Positions 53,352 through 62,823 of a stretch of DNA of 64,000 nt are shown here, in pieces. The DNA comes from CBDAUN01 sp965214875 (lineage in GTDB: Bacteria > Pseudomonadota > Gammaproteobacteria > Arenicellales > JAJDZL01). The notes under the pieces are model-generated. The model had not been told where the DNA came from. It searched no databases and saw only the letters and a program-made list of their open reading frames with translations. Every line of letters starts with the position of its first letter. Position 1 is the first letter of the stretch. Location: the NCBI GenBank assembly GCA_965214875.1, contig OZ243980.1, positions 744,001 to 808,000 on the forward strand, in the 5' to 3' direction. A program made the translations under genes and the position numbers.

Positions 53352-54086
53352 ATGACGACAAACCTCGAAAAATTGGACCAAGGCGACGAGTTTTTGAACG
53401 CCAACGGATTTAACATGAAATTCGTTTTTGATACTGACGCTGTAAAAGACGTGCTAGGGCCTGCAATGCCGGTTTCGGAACTGGAAAAATACCATAGCCT
53501 AGTACTGATTGGAAACGCAGGCAGCGCTTTATGGCATGCGATGGAGCAGCATGGTTGCCAAGGCGCTGACCCGATCGACGATTTTAGCGCTCGCGTGGCA
53601 ACGGCCTATGCAGCAGAATATCTTGAAAGCAAAGCGATACTTCTTTATCCGTCATCGTACTTGATTTCGCTGACGGAGCTGGGAAAGCGAGCTCGCTGGA
53701 GCTTTGTGTCGCCAATCGGCCTTGGCATACATCCGAAGTTCGGCCTATGGTTCGCGTATCGAGCGGTGCTTCTGGTCGAGGTTCGCCTGCATCCGACGGC
53801 TGTGCCCGAGTGGCATTCGCCTTGCGATACGTGCGTCGACAAGCCTTGCCAAACCTCTTGTCCTCCGGGCGCAGTGACCGAACCGGGCTCTTTCGGTCTT
53901 GAAACCTGCTCATTGTTCAGGCTCAGAGAGAATTCCCCTTGCGCGCGCAAGTGTCTCGCCAGGCTGAGTTGTCCGGTCGGCGCAGAGTATCGCTATGCGA
54001 CTGAGCAGATGAACTATTTCTATGACCGTTCCATCATCACCATTTCGCGCTACTTTGGCGCGGCAGTCGATGCCGATAGAAGTTAG
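53352..54086 (+). CDS. QueG-like Fe-S protein of unknown substrate
   Basis: 244 residues from ATG 53352 (an upstream ATG at 53307 is possible). The cysteine block CDTCVDKPCQTSCPPGAV plus CSLFRLRENSPCARKCLAR and LSCPVG resembles the ferredoxin-like cluster region of epoxyqueuosine reductase relatives. YPSSYLISLTELGKRARWSFVSPIGLGIHPKFGLWFAYRAVLL is also QueG/reductive-dehalogenase-like. It is shorter than QueG and lacks its C-terminal HEAT region. An orphan oxidoreductase is likely; the substrate is unknown. A MaoC-type gene follows after 4 nt. Confidence 0.6.
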   Translation: MTTNLEKLDQGDEFLNANGFNMKFVFDTDAVKDVLGPAMPVSELEKYHSLVLIGNAGSALWHAMEQHGCQGADPIDDFSARVATAYAAEYLESKAILLYPSSYLISLTELGKRARWSFVSPIGLGIHPKFGLWFAYRAVLLVEVRLHPTAVPEWHSPCDTCVDKPCQTSCPPGAVTEPGSFGLETCSLFRLRENSPCARKCLARLSCPVGAEYRYATEQMNYFYDRSIITISRYFGAAVDADRS

Positions 54087-54090
54087 ACGC

Positions 54091-54531
54091 ATGTATTTTG
54101 AAGATTTCACGGTTGGTCAGGAGATTCACGGTCTCGGAGCAACCTTCACGGAGGGCGAGATCATAAACTTCGCCCTGCAATATGATCCTCAGCCATTTCA
54201 CATTGATGCCGAAGCTGCGAGCGAATCGCAGTTCCAGGGCTTGATCGCAAGCGGATTTCAAACCTTGGCCCTGACGTTTCGCATGCTGTTGCAAGAAGGC
54301 ACATTGTGCAACGGCATGGGGTCGCCGGGCATAGACGAGTTGCGGTGGAAGCTGCCGGTTCGGCCAGGCGATACGCTGCACATGGTGGCAAAGGTGTTGA
54401 GCGCCAGGGCCTCGAAAACGCGGATGGACCGCGGGTATGTCGAGTTGTTTTGCGACACGCTCAACCAGCGCGGGGAGTCGGTGATGACGTTGCGCGTTGT
54501 CCAGATCATCAGGCGTCGCGCAGACGCTTAG
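54091..54531 (+). CDS. MaoC-like (R)-specific enoyl-CoA hydratase family protein
   Basis: 146 residues from ATG 54091, with AGAAG upstream; a start at 54070 is also possible. The hot-dog-fold hydratase motif is present: YDPQPFHIDAEAASES supplies the catalytic Asp and His. MYFEDFTVGQEI and RPGDTLHMVAKVL are standard for single-domain MaoC proteins. Such proteins hydrate enoyl-CoA or act as thioesterases; the exact substrate cannot be told. Confidence 0.75.
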   Translation: MYFEDFTVGQEIHGLGATFTEGEIINFALQYDPQPFHIDAEAASESQFQGLIASGFQTLALTFRMLLQEGTLCNGMGSPGIDELRWKLPVRPGDTLHMVAKVLSARASKTRMDRGYVELFCDTLNQRGESVMTLRVVQIIRRRADA

Positions 54532-54551
54532 CCGCATGCTCATGCGATTGC

Positions 54552-56069
54552 ATGAGTGAAATCATTGTTGTGCGCTTTATTTGCGGATGGGGCATCATCG
54601 CCGTTTCAAAAAGATCGCTAAGCATTCGGGTGAAGTGTATACTTCAGATATCGAAGAGTCGGCAAGTTGTTCGCTCCATATCATTCAACTTCGTCACCAG
54701 TTCCCTGAATACCAGTAAATATCCCCAAAGACCTGCCCACTATGCAGATTTCAAGAGTTTCGTTAAAGAGTTCGGCGATAGAAATGTACCGCCGTACTTT
54801 GCGGGGCGCAGATCTCTTTTGGGAGAGATTGAGGATGCGTGCGTTGCCAGCTGGGAACGCCATGCAGCAGGTCAGCGTCAACAAGATTCCCAGACTAAGG
54901 TGATTTACGGAGCCCCCGGTGCAGGCAAGACAGCATTTTTGAAACACTTGCGAGATAGCTGGGAGTGCGTTCGTTTTACCACCGCTGGTTCAGATGGCCG
55001 AACTCGCTTGGGAGAACCTCCCATCATGCTGTACATGCAAAGTGCAGTCTTTCGGGATAGGCAGCGGGTGTCGATGGGGCTGATTGAATTGCTTGCGCCA
55101 GGCAGTGAGAAAAAGGTAGGCGTATCGAAAAGCGAGTCTAAGCGGATTGAAGGCGGTTTAAGTGTCGGTTTGGGAGGCGGTGGCGCAAGTCGCGAGAGCA
55201 CAACCAACTATGCTGTGGGGTCGGGTCTTCAGGCGGTTGTTGATGCGGTTCCATTAGAATGCTGGACACGACCGGTAGTGCTTGGCATCGACGAAACTCA
55301 GAATCTGCCAGAGCAGCGGGCTTCAGATCCCGGATTGTTCCTGCAGGAAATCCACGCAAACGACCTCAATTTGCCGCTGATCGTGGTTTTGGGTGGTCTT
55401 TCGGATACTGTCAAAAGAGTTCGCCAGCTGGGATTGTCTCGGTTGCAACAAGAATGCAAGCACTCGCTGGGGCGCTTGATGCCAGACGAAGTCGAGGAGC
55501 TAAAGCACGGCTTTTGCAAGCATTTTAACATTCAGCTCGATGGCTACGAGTCGCGTCTGGACGACGTACTCGCGATTGCCGAGGGCTGGCCGTCGCACCT
55601 TGCCAATGCGTTGCTGGCGTTTTCTAAGGTCTATCTTGAGTGCGGATGCGATATGAGCAAGGTGGATTTTGACGAAGCCAGCAAAATCAGCCTGAAGAGG
55701 CGTATCGGATACTATCATGATCGCAATAGCGATGAGATGAATGGATCTGCGGTCTTGCTCTCTCGCATTATGGATCGGGTCGAGGGCGGTCAGTCAAAAG
55801 CTCAAGTAGTCGATCTCATTGAGAAAATATCGGCAAAATACCGGTCTGGCGCGAGTTTCGGTGAACGCTTGCCGCGCGGCATGAATGCCGAAGACTACTA
55901 CGAGCATCTGATTCATTGCGGCGCCTTGCAGGAAGATGACGAAAAAATGGTCAGTTGCCCGATACCGAGCTTTCGGCAATATCTGATCGGGCGCGGCAGG
56001 ATATCCGACGATGCCGTGCGCGGTCGTCATGCGCCTTCAAGCTCTATCGAGCAATCCGCTATCCACTGA
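54552..56069 (+). CDS. Orphan AAA/STAND-like ATPase
   Basis: About 505 residues from ATG 54552; the start is uncertain because the first ~60 residues are not conserved-looking. P-loop YGAPGAGKT lies at about residue 120 and Walker B VVLGIDETQNL at about 240, with a sensor region LPLIVVLGGLSDTVKRVRQLGL. GIDETQNL is reminiscent of TniB/TnsC-type and other regulatory AAA proteins. The second half is helical, like a winged-helix/signalling region, and ends with a likely disordered tail. No enzymatic partner lies next to it. Confidence 0.6.
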   Translation: MSEIIVVRFICGWGIIAVSKRSLSIRVKCILQISKSRQVVRSISFNFVTSSLNTSKYPQRPAHYADFKSFVKEFGDRNVPPYFAGRRSLLGEIEDACVASWERHAAGQRQQDSQTKVIYGAPGAGKTAFLKHLRDSWECVRFTTAGSDGRTRLGEPPIMLYMQSAVFRDRQRVSMGLIELLAPGSEKKVGVSKSESKRIEGGLSVGLGGGGASRESTTNYAVGSGLQAVVDAVPLECWTRPVVLGIDETQNLPEQRASDPGLFLQEIHANDLNLPLIVVLGGLSDTVKRVRQLGLSRLQQECKHSLGRLMPDEVEELKHGFCKHFNIQLDGYESRLDDVLAIAEGWPSHLANALLAFSKVYLECGCDMSKVDFDEASKISLKRRIGYYHDRNSDEMNGSAVLLSRIMDRVEGGQSKAQVVDLIEKISAKYRSGASFGERLPRGMNAEDYYEHLIHCGALQEDDEKMVSCPIPSFRQYLIGRGRISDDAVRGRHAPSSSIEQSAIH

Positions 56070-56166
56070 ACCCATTTGGCGCCTTGTGGAAGAGCAAGCA
56101 GCGTTGGGAAAAGAGGCAGAACGTCTCCGCTGGAAACGGGAAGCCGCGTTGCCGAGGGTTGGAGGA

Positions 56167-56493
56167 TTAGGATAGGCGATCCCGTTTACCTCCGCCGAGA
56201 CACTGCGGCGAACTTGCCGACTCGCGGTTACTCGCTGTCCACTCGTCCGGCGTCATCGCATGTACAGACAAGGCGTGAACAGGGCCGGCCACTTCTTCGG
56301 CGAGCAATTCATTGATCACACGATGCCTCGCCAGCAATGGCATTTCGTTGAATCGATCAGAAACGGCAACAACCTTGAAATGCGTCTCTGATCCTTTCGG
56401 AACGTTGTGCATGCCGCTTTCGTTGACAACTTCCAAGTGGGACGGATGCAAAGCCCGATTAAGCGTTTGCATGATTCGATTCTGCACTTTCAT
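56167..56493 (-). CDS. bolA: BolA family protein
   Basis: 108 residues. The BolA core is clear: LHPSHLEVVNESGMHNVPKG, then SETHFKVVAVSDRFNEMPLLARHRVINELLAEE and VHALSVHAMTPDEW. Proteins of this group work with monothiol glutaredoxins in Fe-S trafficking and affect cell shape under stress. The C-terminal ~15 residues (SASSPQCLGGGKRDRLS) are longer than in most. It stands alone, tail to tail with the AAA gene. Confidence 0.85.
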   Translation of the reverse strand: MKVQNRIMQTLNRALHPSHLEVVNESGMHNVPKGSETHFKVVAVSDRFNEMPLLARHRVINELLAEEVAGPVHALSVHAMTPDEWTASNRESASSPQCLGGGKRDRLS

Positions 56494-56846
56494 GATTCAT
56501 TGGGGTTTTGTGTTGTGACTCTAGAGCATTCGATGCGGTTTTTGTTGAAATCGAGCCATTCAAAAAATCGCAAAACTCTTCGATGTTTCATGCGGTTCGC
56601 ACCCGGCAATCGCCGTTTAGTGCATAGGCGTTGATTGTAATGGATGCTGAACCCGATTATCGGAAGTTCGAAGGCTTTCGGCGGGCACCATGTCAGGATT
56701 GATTTCAATTGAGCGCCATGCTCGGGTCGGCAACCACTCAACCGCGCAAATCTCGCCACACGAATATCGCGTTATCTATACAATATGAGACTCGCCCGAA
56801 ACAAGCGGCAAACCGCCCATCACAACGACTAATTTCGAGGAATAGC
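56494..56846. other. Divergent promoter region of bolA and glyA
   Basis: About 350 bp. A TATACAAT around 56777-56784 may be the glyA -10 box. I looked for a glycine riboswitch-like fold and saw no convincing one. No gene is supported. Confidence 0.4.
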
Positions 56847-58097
56847 ATGTTCAACAAATCGGATACGATTCGCGACTATGATAGCGAGCTTTGGAATGCC
56901 ATCAGTAGCGAAGAAATTCGCCAGGAAGAGCATATTGAACTGATCGCGTCCGAGAACTATACCAGTGCGCGAGTATTGGAAGCGCAAGGCTCGGTATTGA
57001 CCAACAAGTATGCCGAAGGCTACCCGGCCAAGCGCTACTATGGGGGTTGCGAATACGTTGATATCGCCGAAGATTTGGCAGTGGAGCGCGCCAAGAAATT
57101 GTTCGATGCCGCCTACGTCAATGTTCAGCCTCACTCAGGCTCGCAGGCCAATTCGGCTGTCTTCATGGCATTGCTTCAGCCGCATGACACGGTTTTGGGC
57201 ATGAGTCTAGATCACGGCGGCCACTTGACGCACGGATCGAAGGTCAACTTTTCCGGCAAAATCTACAACTCCGTGATGTACGGGGTCGATAGCGACGGAT
57301 TGATCGACTATGCCCAAGTCGAAGTTCTGGCGGCTCAGCATAAGCCGAAAATGATCATCGCCGGGTTTTCCGCCTATTCCAAGATTATGGACTGGCAGCG
57401 CTTTAGAAAGATCGCCGATGACAACGGCGCCTATCTGCTGGTCGACATGGCCCATGTCGCGGGACTGGTCGCAGCCGGCGTCTATCCGAATCCGGTGCCG
57501 ATTGCCGATGTCACCACCACCACGACGCACAAGACATTGCGCGGACCGCGCGGTGGAATGATTCTTGCGCGAGGCAACGAAGAAATCGAGAAGAAGCTCA
57601 GTTCCGCTGTATTTCCGGGCGGGCAGGGCGGACCGCTGATGCATGTGATCGCAGCAAAGGCAGTTGCGTTCAAAGAAGCGCTGGAGCCGGAATTCAAGGA
57701 TTATCAAAAACAGGTTGTCGCCAATGCCCAGGCTATGGCGCAAGTGTTTATCGAGCGCGGCCACAAGGTGGTTTCAGGCGGCACCGACAGTCATCTGTTC
57801 CTGCTTGATCTGATCGGCAAGGATTACACCGGCAAGGATGCGGCAGCGGCTTTAGGCGAGGCCAACATAACTGTCAACAAGAACACTGTGCCGAACGATC
57901 CGCGTTCGCCGTTTGTCACAAGCGGCTTGAGGATTGGGTCGCCGGCCTCGACGACGCGCGGATTCAAACAGGCCGAGATGCGTGAACTGACCCACTGGAT
58001 GTGCGATATTCTCGACGGTATCGGCAACCCGGACACAATCGCGGGTGTCAGGCGCAAAGTAAAGCTGCTATGTGACCGGTTCCCTGTATACCGCTAG
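56847..58097 (+). CDS. glyA: Serine hydroxymethyltransferase
   Basis: 416 residues from ATG 56847 (MFNKSDTIRDYDSELWNAI), preceded by GAGGA. The PLP-binding region TTTTHKTLRGPRGGMILA holds the Schiff-base Lys. EHIELIASENYTS and NKYAEGYPAKRYYGGCEYVD are invariant SHMT blocks. It interconverts serine and glycine with tetrahydrofolate. Being first in a unit with sarcosine oxidase, it would use the glycine and methylene-folate that enzyme produces. Confidence 0.95.
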   Translation: MFNKSDTIRDYDSELWNAISSEEIRQEEHIELIASENYTSARVLEAQGSVLTNKYAEGYPAKRYYGGCEYVDIAEDLAVERAKKLFDAAYVNVQPHSGSQANSAVFMALLQPHDTVLGMSLDHGGHLTHGSKVNFSGKIYNSVMYGVDSDGLIDYAQVEVLAAQHKPKMIIAGFSAYSKIMDWQRFRKIADDNGAYLLVDMAHVAGLVAAGVYPNPVPIADVTTTTTHKTLRGPRGGMILARGNEEIEKKLSSAVFPGGQGGPLMHVIAAKAVAFKEALEPEFKDYQKQVVANAQAMAQVFIERGHKVVSGGTDSHLFLLDLIGKDYTGKDAAAALGEANITVNKNTVPNDPRSPFVTSGLRIGSPASTTRGFKQAEMRELTHWMCDILDGIGNPDTIAGVRRKVKLLCDRFPVYR

Positions 58098-58133
58098 TTT
58101 GAACGACCTGATTTGCCGCTGGCCCATTAGGCT

Positions 58134-59390
58134 GTGAACAAGCAAAAATATTCTGTTTTCTCGCTCGCCCGCAATGCGCTCAAGGCGCATTCGCAGTGGC
58201 CGGCGATGTGGCGGCACCCGTCGCCCAAGACGCACTATGATATCATTATCGTCGGCGGTGGCGGCCATGGTTTGGCAACTGCCTACTATCTGGCTGCCGA
58301 GCACCGCATCACCAATGTCGCTGTACTCGAAAAAGGCTGGATAGGCGGCGGCAATACCGGCCGCAACACCACCATCGTCAGGTCGAACTACCTGTGGGAT
58401 GAGACAGCCCACCTTTATGAGAAATCCTTAAAGCTATGGGAGGGCTTATCGCGGGAGTTGAATTTCAATGTGATGTTCAGCCAGCGGGGGGTGATGAATC
58501 TGGGCCATAGCTTGCAGGACATGCGCGACATCTATCGGCGATCCAATGCGAACAGGCTCAACGGCATCGACAGCGAGATTCTCACGCCGGCCGAGATCAA
58601 GCGCAAGGTGCCCGTCATGAACACGTCCGCCAATGCGCGCTACCCCGTGCTTGGCGCCTCTTTTCAGCCGCGCGGCGGCGTTGCGCGCCACGATGCGGTG
58701 GCTTGGGGCTTTGCTAGGGCCGCAGACGCGCGCGGCGTGGACATCATTCAGAACTGCGAGGTGACCGGATTCGCGATTGAAGACGGCGCAGTGACTGGTG
58801 TCGAGACAAGCAGGGGAAAGATTTATGCCAACAAGGTCGGTGTCGTCGCTGCGGGACATTCAAGCGTCTTGGCGCAAATGGCCGGATTCAGGATGCCGAT
58901 CGAAAGCCATCCTTTGCAGGCGCTGGTGTCAGAGCCGATCAAGCCCGTACTGCATACTGTCGTCATGTCGAACGCCGTACACGGCTATGTAAGCCAGTCA
59001 GACAAAGGCGAGCTGGTTATCGGTGCGGGAGTCGATGCCTACTGCGGCTATGGGCAGCGGGGCAGCTTTTCAACTATCGAGGGCAATGTCGCTGCCATTG
59101 TCGAGCTGTTTCCAATCTTCTCGCGCTTGCGCATGCTGCGCCAGTGGGGCGGCATTGTAGACGTTTGTCCGGATGCAAGCCCGATCATCGGCGCAGCTCC
59201 GGTAAAAGGCATGTACTTCAATTGCGGCTGGGGCACAGGCGGGTTCAAGGCGACGCCCGGGTCCGGCTGGGTGATGGCGCATACCATTGCCCAAGACCGG
59301 CCGCATGAGCTCAATGCCGCGTTTGGTCTGGAGCGATTTTCATCCGGTGCGCTGATCGATGAGCACGGTGCCGCCGGCGTGGCTCACTGA
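58134..59390 (+). CDS. soxB: Sarcosine oxidase beta subunit
   Basis: 418 residues. FAD-binding start IIIVGGGGHGLATAYYLA near residue 40, and GNTGRNTTIVRSNYLWDE, highly typical of heterotetrameric SoxB. Near the end GWGTGGFKATPGSGWVMAH is also conserved. The subunit carries the non-covalent FAD and, with alpha, the covalent FMN; it oxidises sarcosine to glycine. It begins 36 bp after glyA. Confidence 0.93.
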   Translation: MNKQKYSVFSLARNALKAHSQWPAMWRHPSPKTHYDIIIVGGGGHGLATAYYLAAEHRITNVAVLEKGWIGGGNTGRNTTIVRSNYLWDETAHLYEKSLKLWEGLSRELNFNVMFSQRGVMNLGHSLQDMRDIYRRSNANRLNGIDSEILTPAEIKRKVPVMNTSANARYPVLGASFQPRGGVARHDAVAWGFARAADARGVDIIQNCEVTGFAIEDGAVTGVETSRGKIYANKVGVVAAGHSSVLAQMAGFRMPIESHPLQALVSEPIKPVLHTVVMSNAVHGYVSQSDKGELVIGAGVDAYCGYGQRGSFSTIEGNVAAIVELFPIFSRLRMLRQWGGIVDVCPDASPIIGAAPVKGMYFNCGWGTGGFKATPGSGWVMAHTIAQDRPHELNAAFGLERFSSGALIDEHGAAGVAH

Positions 59391-59415
59391 ACGGACCAGC
59401 TTCAGGAGTGTATGG

Positions 59416-59685
59416 ATGCTGATCATCGAATGCCCATGGTGCGGTCCGCGCGATCAATGCGAATTCTCCTACGGCGGCGAAGCTCACATCGTGCGGCCGG
59501 AAAAGCCCGATGAACTGTCGGATGCCGAGTGGGCGGACTATCTTTTCATGCGTACCAACACCAAAGGCGTACACGCTGAGCAGTGGTGCCACAGCGCCGG
59601 TTGCGGCAAGTGGTTCAACGCCTTGCGCGACACCGTAAGCTACAAATTTGTGCGCGTCTACAAGCACGGCGAGTCTGTCGAGTAG
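59416..59685 (+). CDS. soxD: Sarcosine oxidase delta subunit
   Basis: 89 residues from ATG 59416 (MLIIECPWCGPRDQCEFSY). The zinc site is visible: CPWC near the start, then HAEQWCHSAGCGKWFN. SoxD is the small zinc-binding subunit of the heterotetramer. A longer frame upstream has no family match. It ends 8 bp before the soxA start. Confidence 0.92.
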   Translation: MLIIECPWCGPRDQCEFSYGGEAHIVRPEKPDELSDAEWADYLFMRTNTKGVHAEQWCHSAGCGKWFNALRDTVSYKFVRVYKHGESVE

Positions 59686-59693
59686 GAAACGGG

Positions 59694-62600
59694 ATGGATC
59701 AGACTCGAAGACTTCCAAGCGGCGGGAGAATCGATCGTCAAAGAACGATTTCGTTTCGCTTTAACGGCAAGGACTATTGCGGACATCCTGGCGACACGCT
59801 CGCATCGGCGCTACTGGCCAACGATGTCGGTGTGGTCGCCCGCAGCTTCAAGTATCACCGACCGAGAGGGATTGTCGGCAGCGGCCCCGAAGAGTCGAAT
59901 GCGATCTTCAAGGTCGGGGCTGGCGCGCATGCGATTCCGAACCTTCGCGCCACTCAGACGGATTTGCATCAAGGCTTGATTGCATCGAGCGTGAATTGCT
60001 GGCCGAATGCAAGTTTAGACATCTATGCCGGACTCAGTCCCTTTTCGGCATTGCTGCCAGCGGGCTTCTACTACAAAACGTTCATGTCGCCTGGCAAGCT
60101 ATGGCCGTACTACGAACGCGTTCTCAGGCATATGGCAGGCTTTGCCACCGCGCCAAAGCGGTCCGATCCTGATCGCTATGACAAGCTCAATGCCTGGTGC
60201 GACGTGCTAGTTGCCGGCGGCGGGCCAACCGGCATCGCGGCTGCAATTGGCGCAGCGCGAAGCGGTGCGCGGGTGATCATTGCCGATGAGCAAAGTGAGC
60301 TTGGGGGCGGCCTGTTGCGGGTTTCGCCCGATGCGGACTGTGACTGGGTCTGGAAAGCCTTGGCTGAATTGAAGGACAACCCTAGTGTGCGCTTGCTGCC
60401 GCGGTGCACGGTGGCCGGATACTACGACCACAACTTTGTTGTTCTCAATGAACGTCTGACCGATCATCTGGCAGCGGCAAACTCTGATAGCGCACGTGAA
60501 CGCATCTGGCGAGTGCGTGCGAAGCATGTGGTGCTTGCAACCGGCGCAATTGAGCGTCCTTTGGTTTTCGGCAACAACGATTTGCCTGGCGTTATGCTCG
60601 CATCGGCGGTTTCTGCCTATGTCAATCGCTATGCCGTTAGGCCTGCGAATGTTGCCGTGGTGTTCACCAATAACAATACGGCTTACCGCACTGTTTTGGA
60701 CCTGCATGATGCCGGCATCGAGGTTGCAGCGGTAGTCGATGCGCGCAAAGAGCCGCAAGGTGCCGAGTGCGAGCTGGTCAAGGAGCGGGGGATTCACCTG
60801 CTTGCCGGCTCGGCTGTCGTTTGTGCGAAGGGGTCGCGGCGAGTTGCCGGTGTCGATATCATGCGTCTTTCCGAAGATGCTTCCGCGGTCAGCACCGAAG
60901 TTTCTATCAAGTGCGACTTGCTTGCGGTATCCGGGGGGTGGAGCCCGGCTGTGCACCTTTACGCGCAATCGGGCGGCAGGCCGGTCTTCAACGATGAGCT
61001 TGCCTGCTTTGTGCCGGATGGGGCGGTGCAGCGCCAAGTGTCGGCTGGCGCCGCGTGCGGTAAATTCAGCTTGAAAGCGGCGCTTGAAGGAGGTTTTGGG
61101 GCGGGATTGGCGGCAGCGGAAGATGCAGGCTGCCAAGCAATAGATGCCGACGCGCCTGCTTTTCCACAATTTTCGGATCAGCCATACGGCATTCGGCCGC
61201 TTTGGTTGGTTCCTTCGCCCAAATCGCGCCGCAAGGTGAAGAAATTCGTGGATTTTCAAAACGACACGACAGCGGACGACATTCGGCTTGCCGCTCAGGA
61301 AGGCTATCGCTCAATCGAACTCGTCAAGCGTTACACAGCGCTTGGATTCGGTACCGATCAAGGCAAGATGGGCAATGTCAATGGCATGGCCATTTTATCG
61401 AAGGAGCTTGATCAGGACATCGGTCTGACCGGAACGACCACATTCCGACCGATGTATACGCCAGTAACATTTGGCGCGATAGCTGCAAGAGACGTAGGAC
61501 CTGAACTATTTGACCCTGTTCGAAAGACCGCCATGCATCCATGGCATTTGCTTCACGGCGCGCACTTCGAGGATGTCGGGCAGTGGAAGCGTCCGTGGTA
61601 CTACCCCAAGCCCGGCGAGACGATGCAGCAAGCAGTCGATCGGGAATGCGTAGCGGCGCGAAGCGCAGTCGCCATGCTGGATGCCTCGACGCTTGGCAAA
61701 ATTGAAGTTTGCGGTCCTGATGCAATGGAGTTCCTCAATCGCATTTACACCATCTCCTTGAATCGGTTGACAGATGGAGGGTGTCGCTATGGATTGATGC
61801 TAGGCGAAGACGGCATGGTGATGGACGACGGCATTATTGCCAAGCTGGCCGATAACAAGTACTACTTGACTACGACTACTGGCGGTGCCGCGCATGTGCT
61901 GGCTTGGCTTGAGCAGTGGCATCAGACAGAGTGGCCGCAGATGCAGGTCTACTTCACCTCTGTTACCGACCACTGGGCAGTTATTGCGATTGCAGGCCCT
62001 CGATCCAGAAATCTGCTCAGCAAGCTGATTGCCGGTGATAGCTCGCTTGCAGATCAAGATTTTCCGTTCATGACTGTTCAAAACCTGTCTGTAGCGGATA
62101 TCGAAGCGAGGGTGTTCCGAGTCAGTTTCAGCGGCGAACTGGGCTATGAGGTCAATGTTCCTGCGAATTACGGATTGCATGTGTGGAAGCAGATTTTCGA
62201 AGCTGGCGAAGAATTCGGCATCACGCCGTATGGCACAGAGAGCATGCATGTTCTTCGAGCCGAAAAGGGTTTTGTTATCGTTGGTCAGGACACCGACGGG
62301 TCCATCACGCCGACCGACCTTGGCATGAATTGGATGCTTGCCAAGGGCAAGGATTTCATCGGCAAGCGATCGCTCAGTCGAACGGACTGCTTGCGTTCAG
62401 ACCGCAAGCAGTTTGTAGGGCTTGCGACATCCGACCCTAATAAAGTTCTGCCGGAAGGGGTGCAGCTAATCGAACGTCCGTCGGCGGTTCGGCCGACACC
62501 GATGATCGGGCACGTCACCTCAAGCTACTGGAGCGAAAATTTGCAGCAATCGATCGCGCTGGCGGTCGTTAAAGGCGGTCACAGCCGCATGGGGAGCGTG

Positions 62601-62696
62601 ATCTATGCATCAACCATGTCGGACGAACTTATTCCGGCTACCATTTGCAGTCCGATTTTCTACGATTCTGAAGGAGTGCGGCAAAGTGCCGAATGA
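59694..62696 (+). CDS. soxA: Sarcosine oxidase alpha subunit
   Basis: 1000 residues from ATG 59694 (MDQTRRLPSGGRIDRQRTIS). Order: an N-terminal ferredoxin-like domain (CGHPGDTLASALLANDVGVVARSFKYHRPRG), an NAD-binding domain (VLVAGGGPTGIAAAIGAARSG near residue 180) and a C-terminal GCV_T/aminomethyltransferase fold (GMVMDDGIIAKL, GELGYEVNVP, GKDFIGKRSL) that channels formaldehyde to tetrahydrofolate. It overlaps the start of the soxG stub. Confidence 0.94.
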   Translation: MDQTRRLPSGGRIDRQRTISFRFNGKDYCGHPGDTLASALLANDVGVVARSFKYHRPRGIVGSGPEESNAIFKVGAGAHAIPNLRATQTDLHQGLIASSVNCWPNASLDIYAGLSPFSALLPAGFYYKTFMSPGKLWPYYERVLRHMAGFATAPKRSDPDRYDKLNAWCDVLVAGGGPTGIAAAIGAARSGARVIIADEQSELGGGLLRVSPDADCDWVWKALAELKDNPSVRLLPRCTVAGYYDHNFVVLNERLTDHLAAANSDSARERIWRVRAKHVVLATGAIERPLVFGNNDLPGVMLASAVSAYVNRYAVRPANVAVVFTNNNTAYRTVLDLHDAGIEVAAVVDARKEPQGAECELVKERGIHLLAGSAVVCAKGSRRVAGVDIMRLSEDASAVSTEVSIKCDLLAVSGGWSPAVHLYAQSGGRPVFNDELACFVPDGAVQRQVSAGAACGKFSLKAALEGGFGAGLAAAEDAGCQAIDADAPAFPQFSDQPYGIRPLWLVPSPKSRRKVKKFVDFQNDTTADDIRLAAQEGYRSIELVKRYTALGFGTDQGKMGNVNGMAILSKELDQDIGLTGTTTFRPMYTPVTFGAIAARDVGPELFDPVRKTAMHPWHLLHGAHFEDVGQWKRPWYYPKPGETMQQAVDRECVAARSAVAMLDASTLGKIEVCGPDAMEFLNRIYTISLNRLTDGGCRYGLMLGEDGMVMDDGIIAKLADNKYYLTTTTGGAAHVLAWLEQWHQTEWPQMQVYFTSVTDHWAVIAIAGPRSRNLLSKLIAGDSSLADQDFPFMTVQNLSVADIEARVFRVSFSGELGYEVNVPANYGLHVWKQIFEAGEEFGITPYGTESMHVLRAEKGFVIVGQDTDGSITPTDLGMNWMLAKGKDFIGKRSLSRTDCLRSDRKQFVGLATSDPNKVLPEGVQLIERPSAVRPTPMIGHVTSSYWSENLQQSIALAVVKGGHSRMGSVIYASTMSDELIPATICSPIFYDSEGVRQSAE

Positions 62697-62823
62697 CATG
62701 TCGCTCGGGCGCGCAACAGAGTGGACAAATGGGCGCGGACGGGCACGGTGGAGCCTGGCACGACTCTCTCTGACGACACGCCCTGCAAGTGGATTCTCCC
62801 CGCCTTGGGCCGAGCCCGGCTAG
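62686..62823 (+). pseudogene. soxG: 5' stub of sarcosine oxidase gamma subunit
   Basis: In the position of soxG, a GTG at 62686 overlaps the soxA stop by 11 bp, as in other sox operons, but the frame is only 45 codons (MPNDMSLGRATEWTN then GC-rich, low-complexity coding). After about 62708 the sequence is GC-rich and unlike soxG, which normally has around 180-200 codons. The gene looks cut by an insertion or deletion. The call rests on operon position and start overlap. Confidence 0.4.

Noticed and set aside
54306..54551. N-terminal extension of the AAA ATPase frame to 54306
   Set aside because: This part overlaps the MaoC gene in another frame and has shadow composition; a start near 54552 or later is more likely.
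56494..56846. Glycine riboswitch upstream of glyA
   Set aside because: No tandem aptamer-like conserved cores could be found by eye; the leader looks like an ordinary promoter region.
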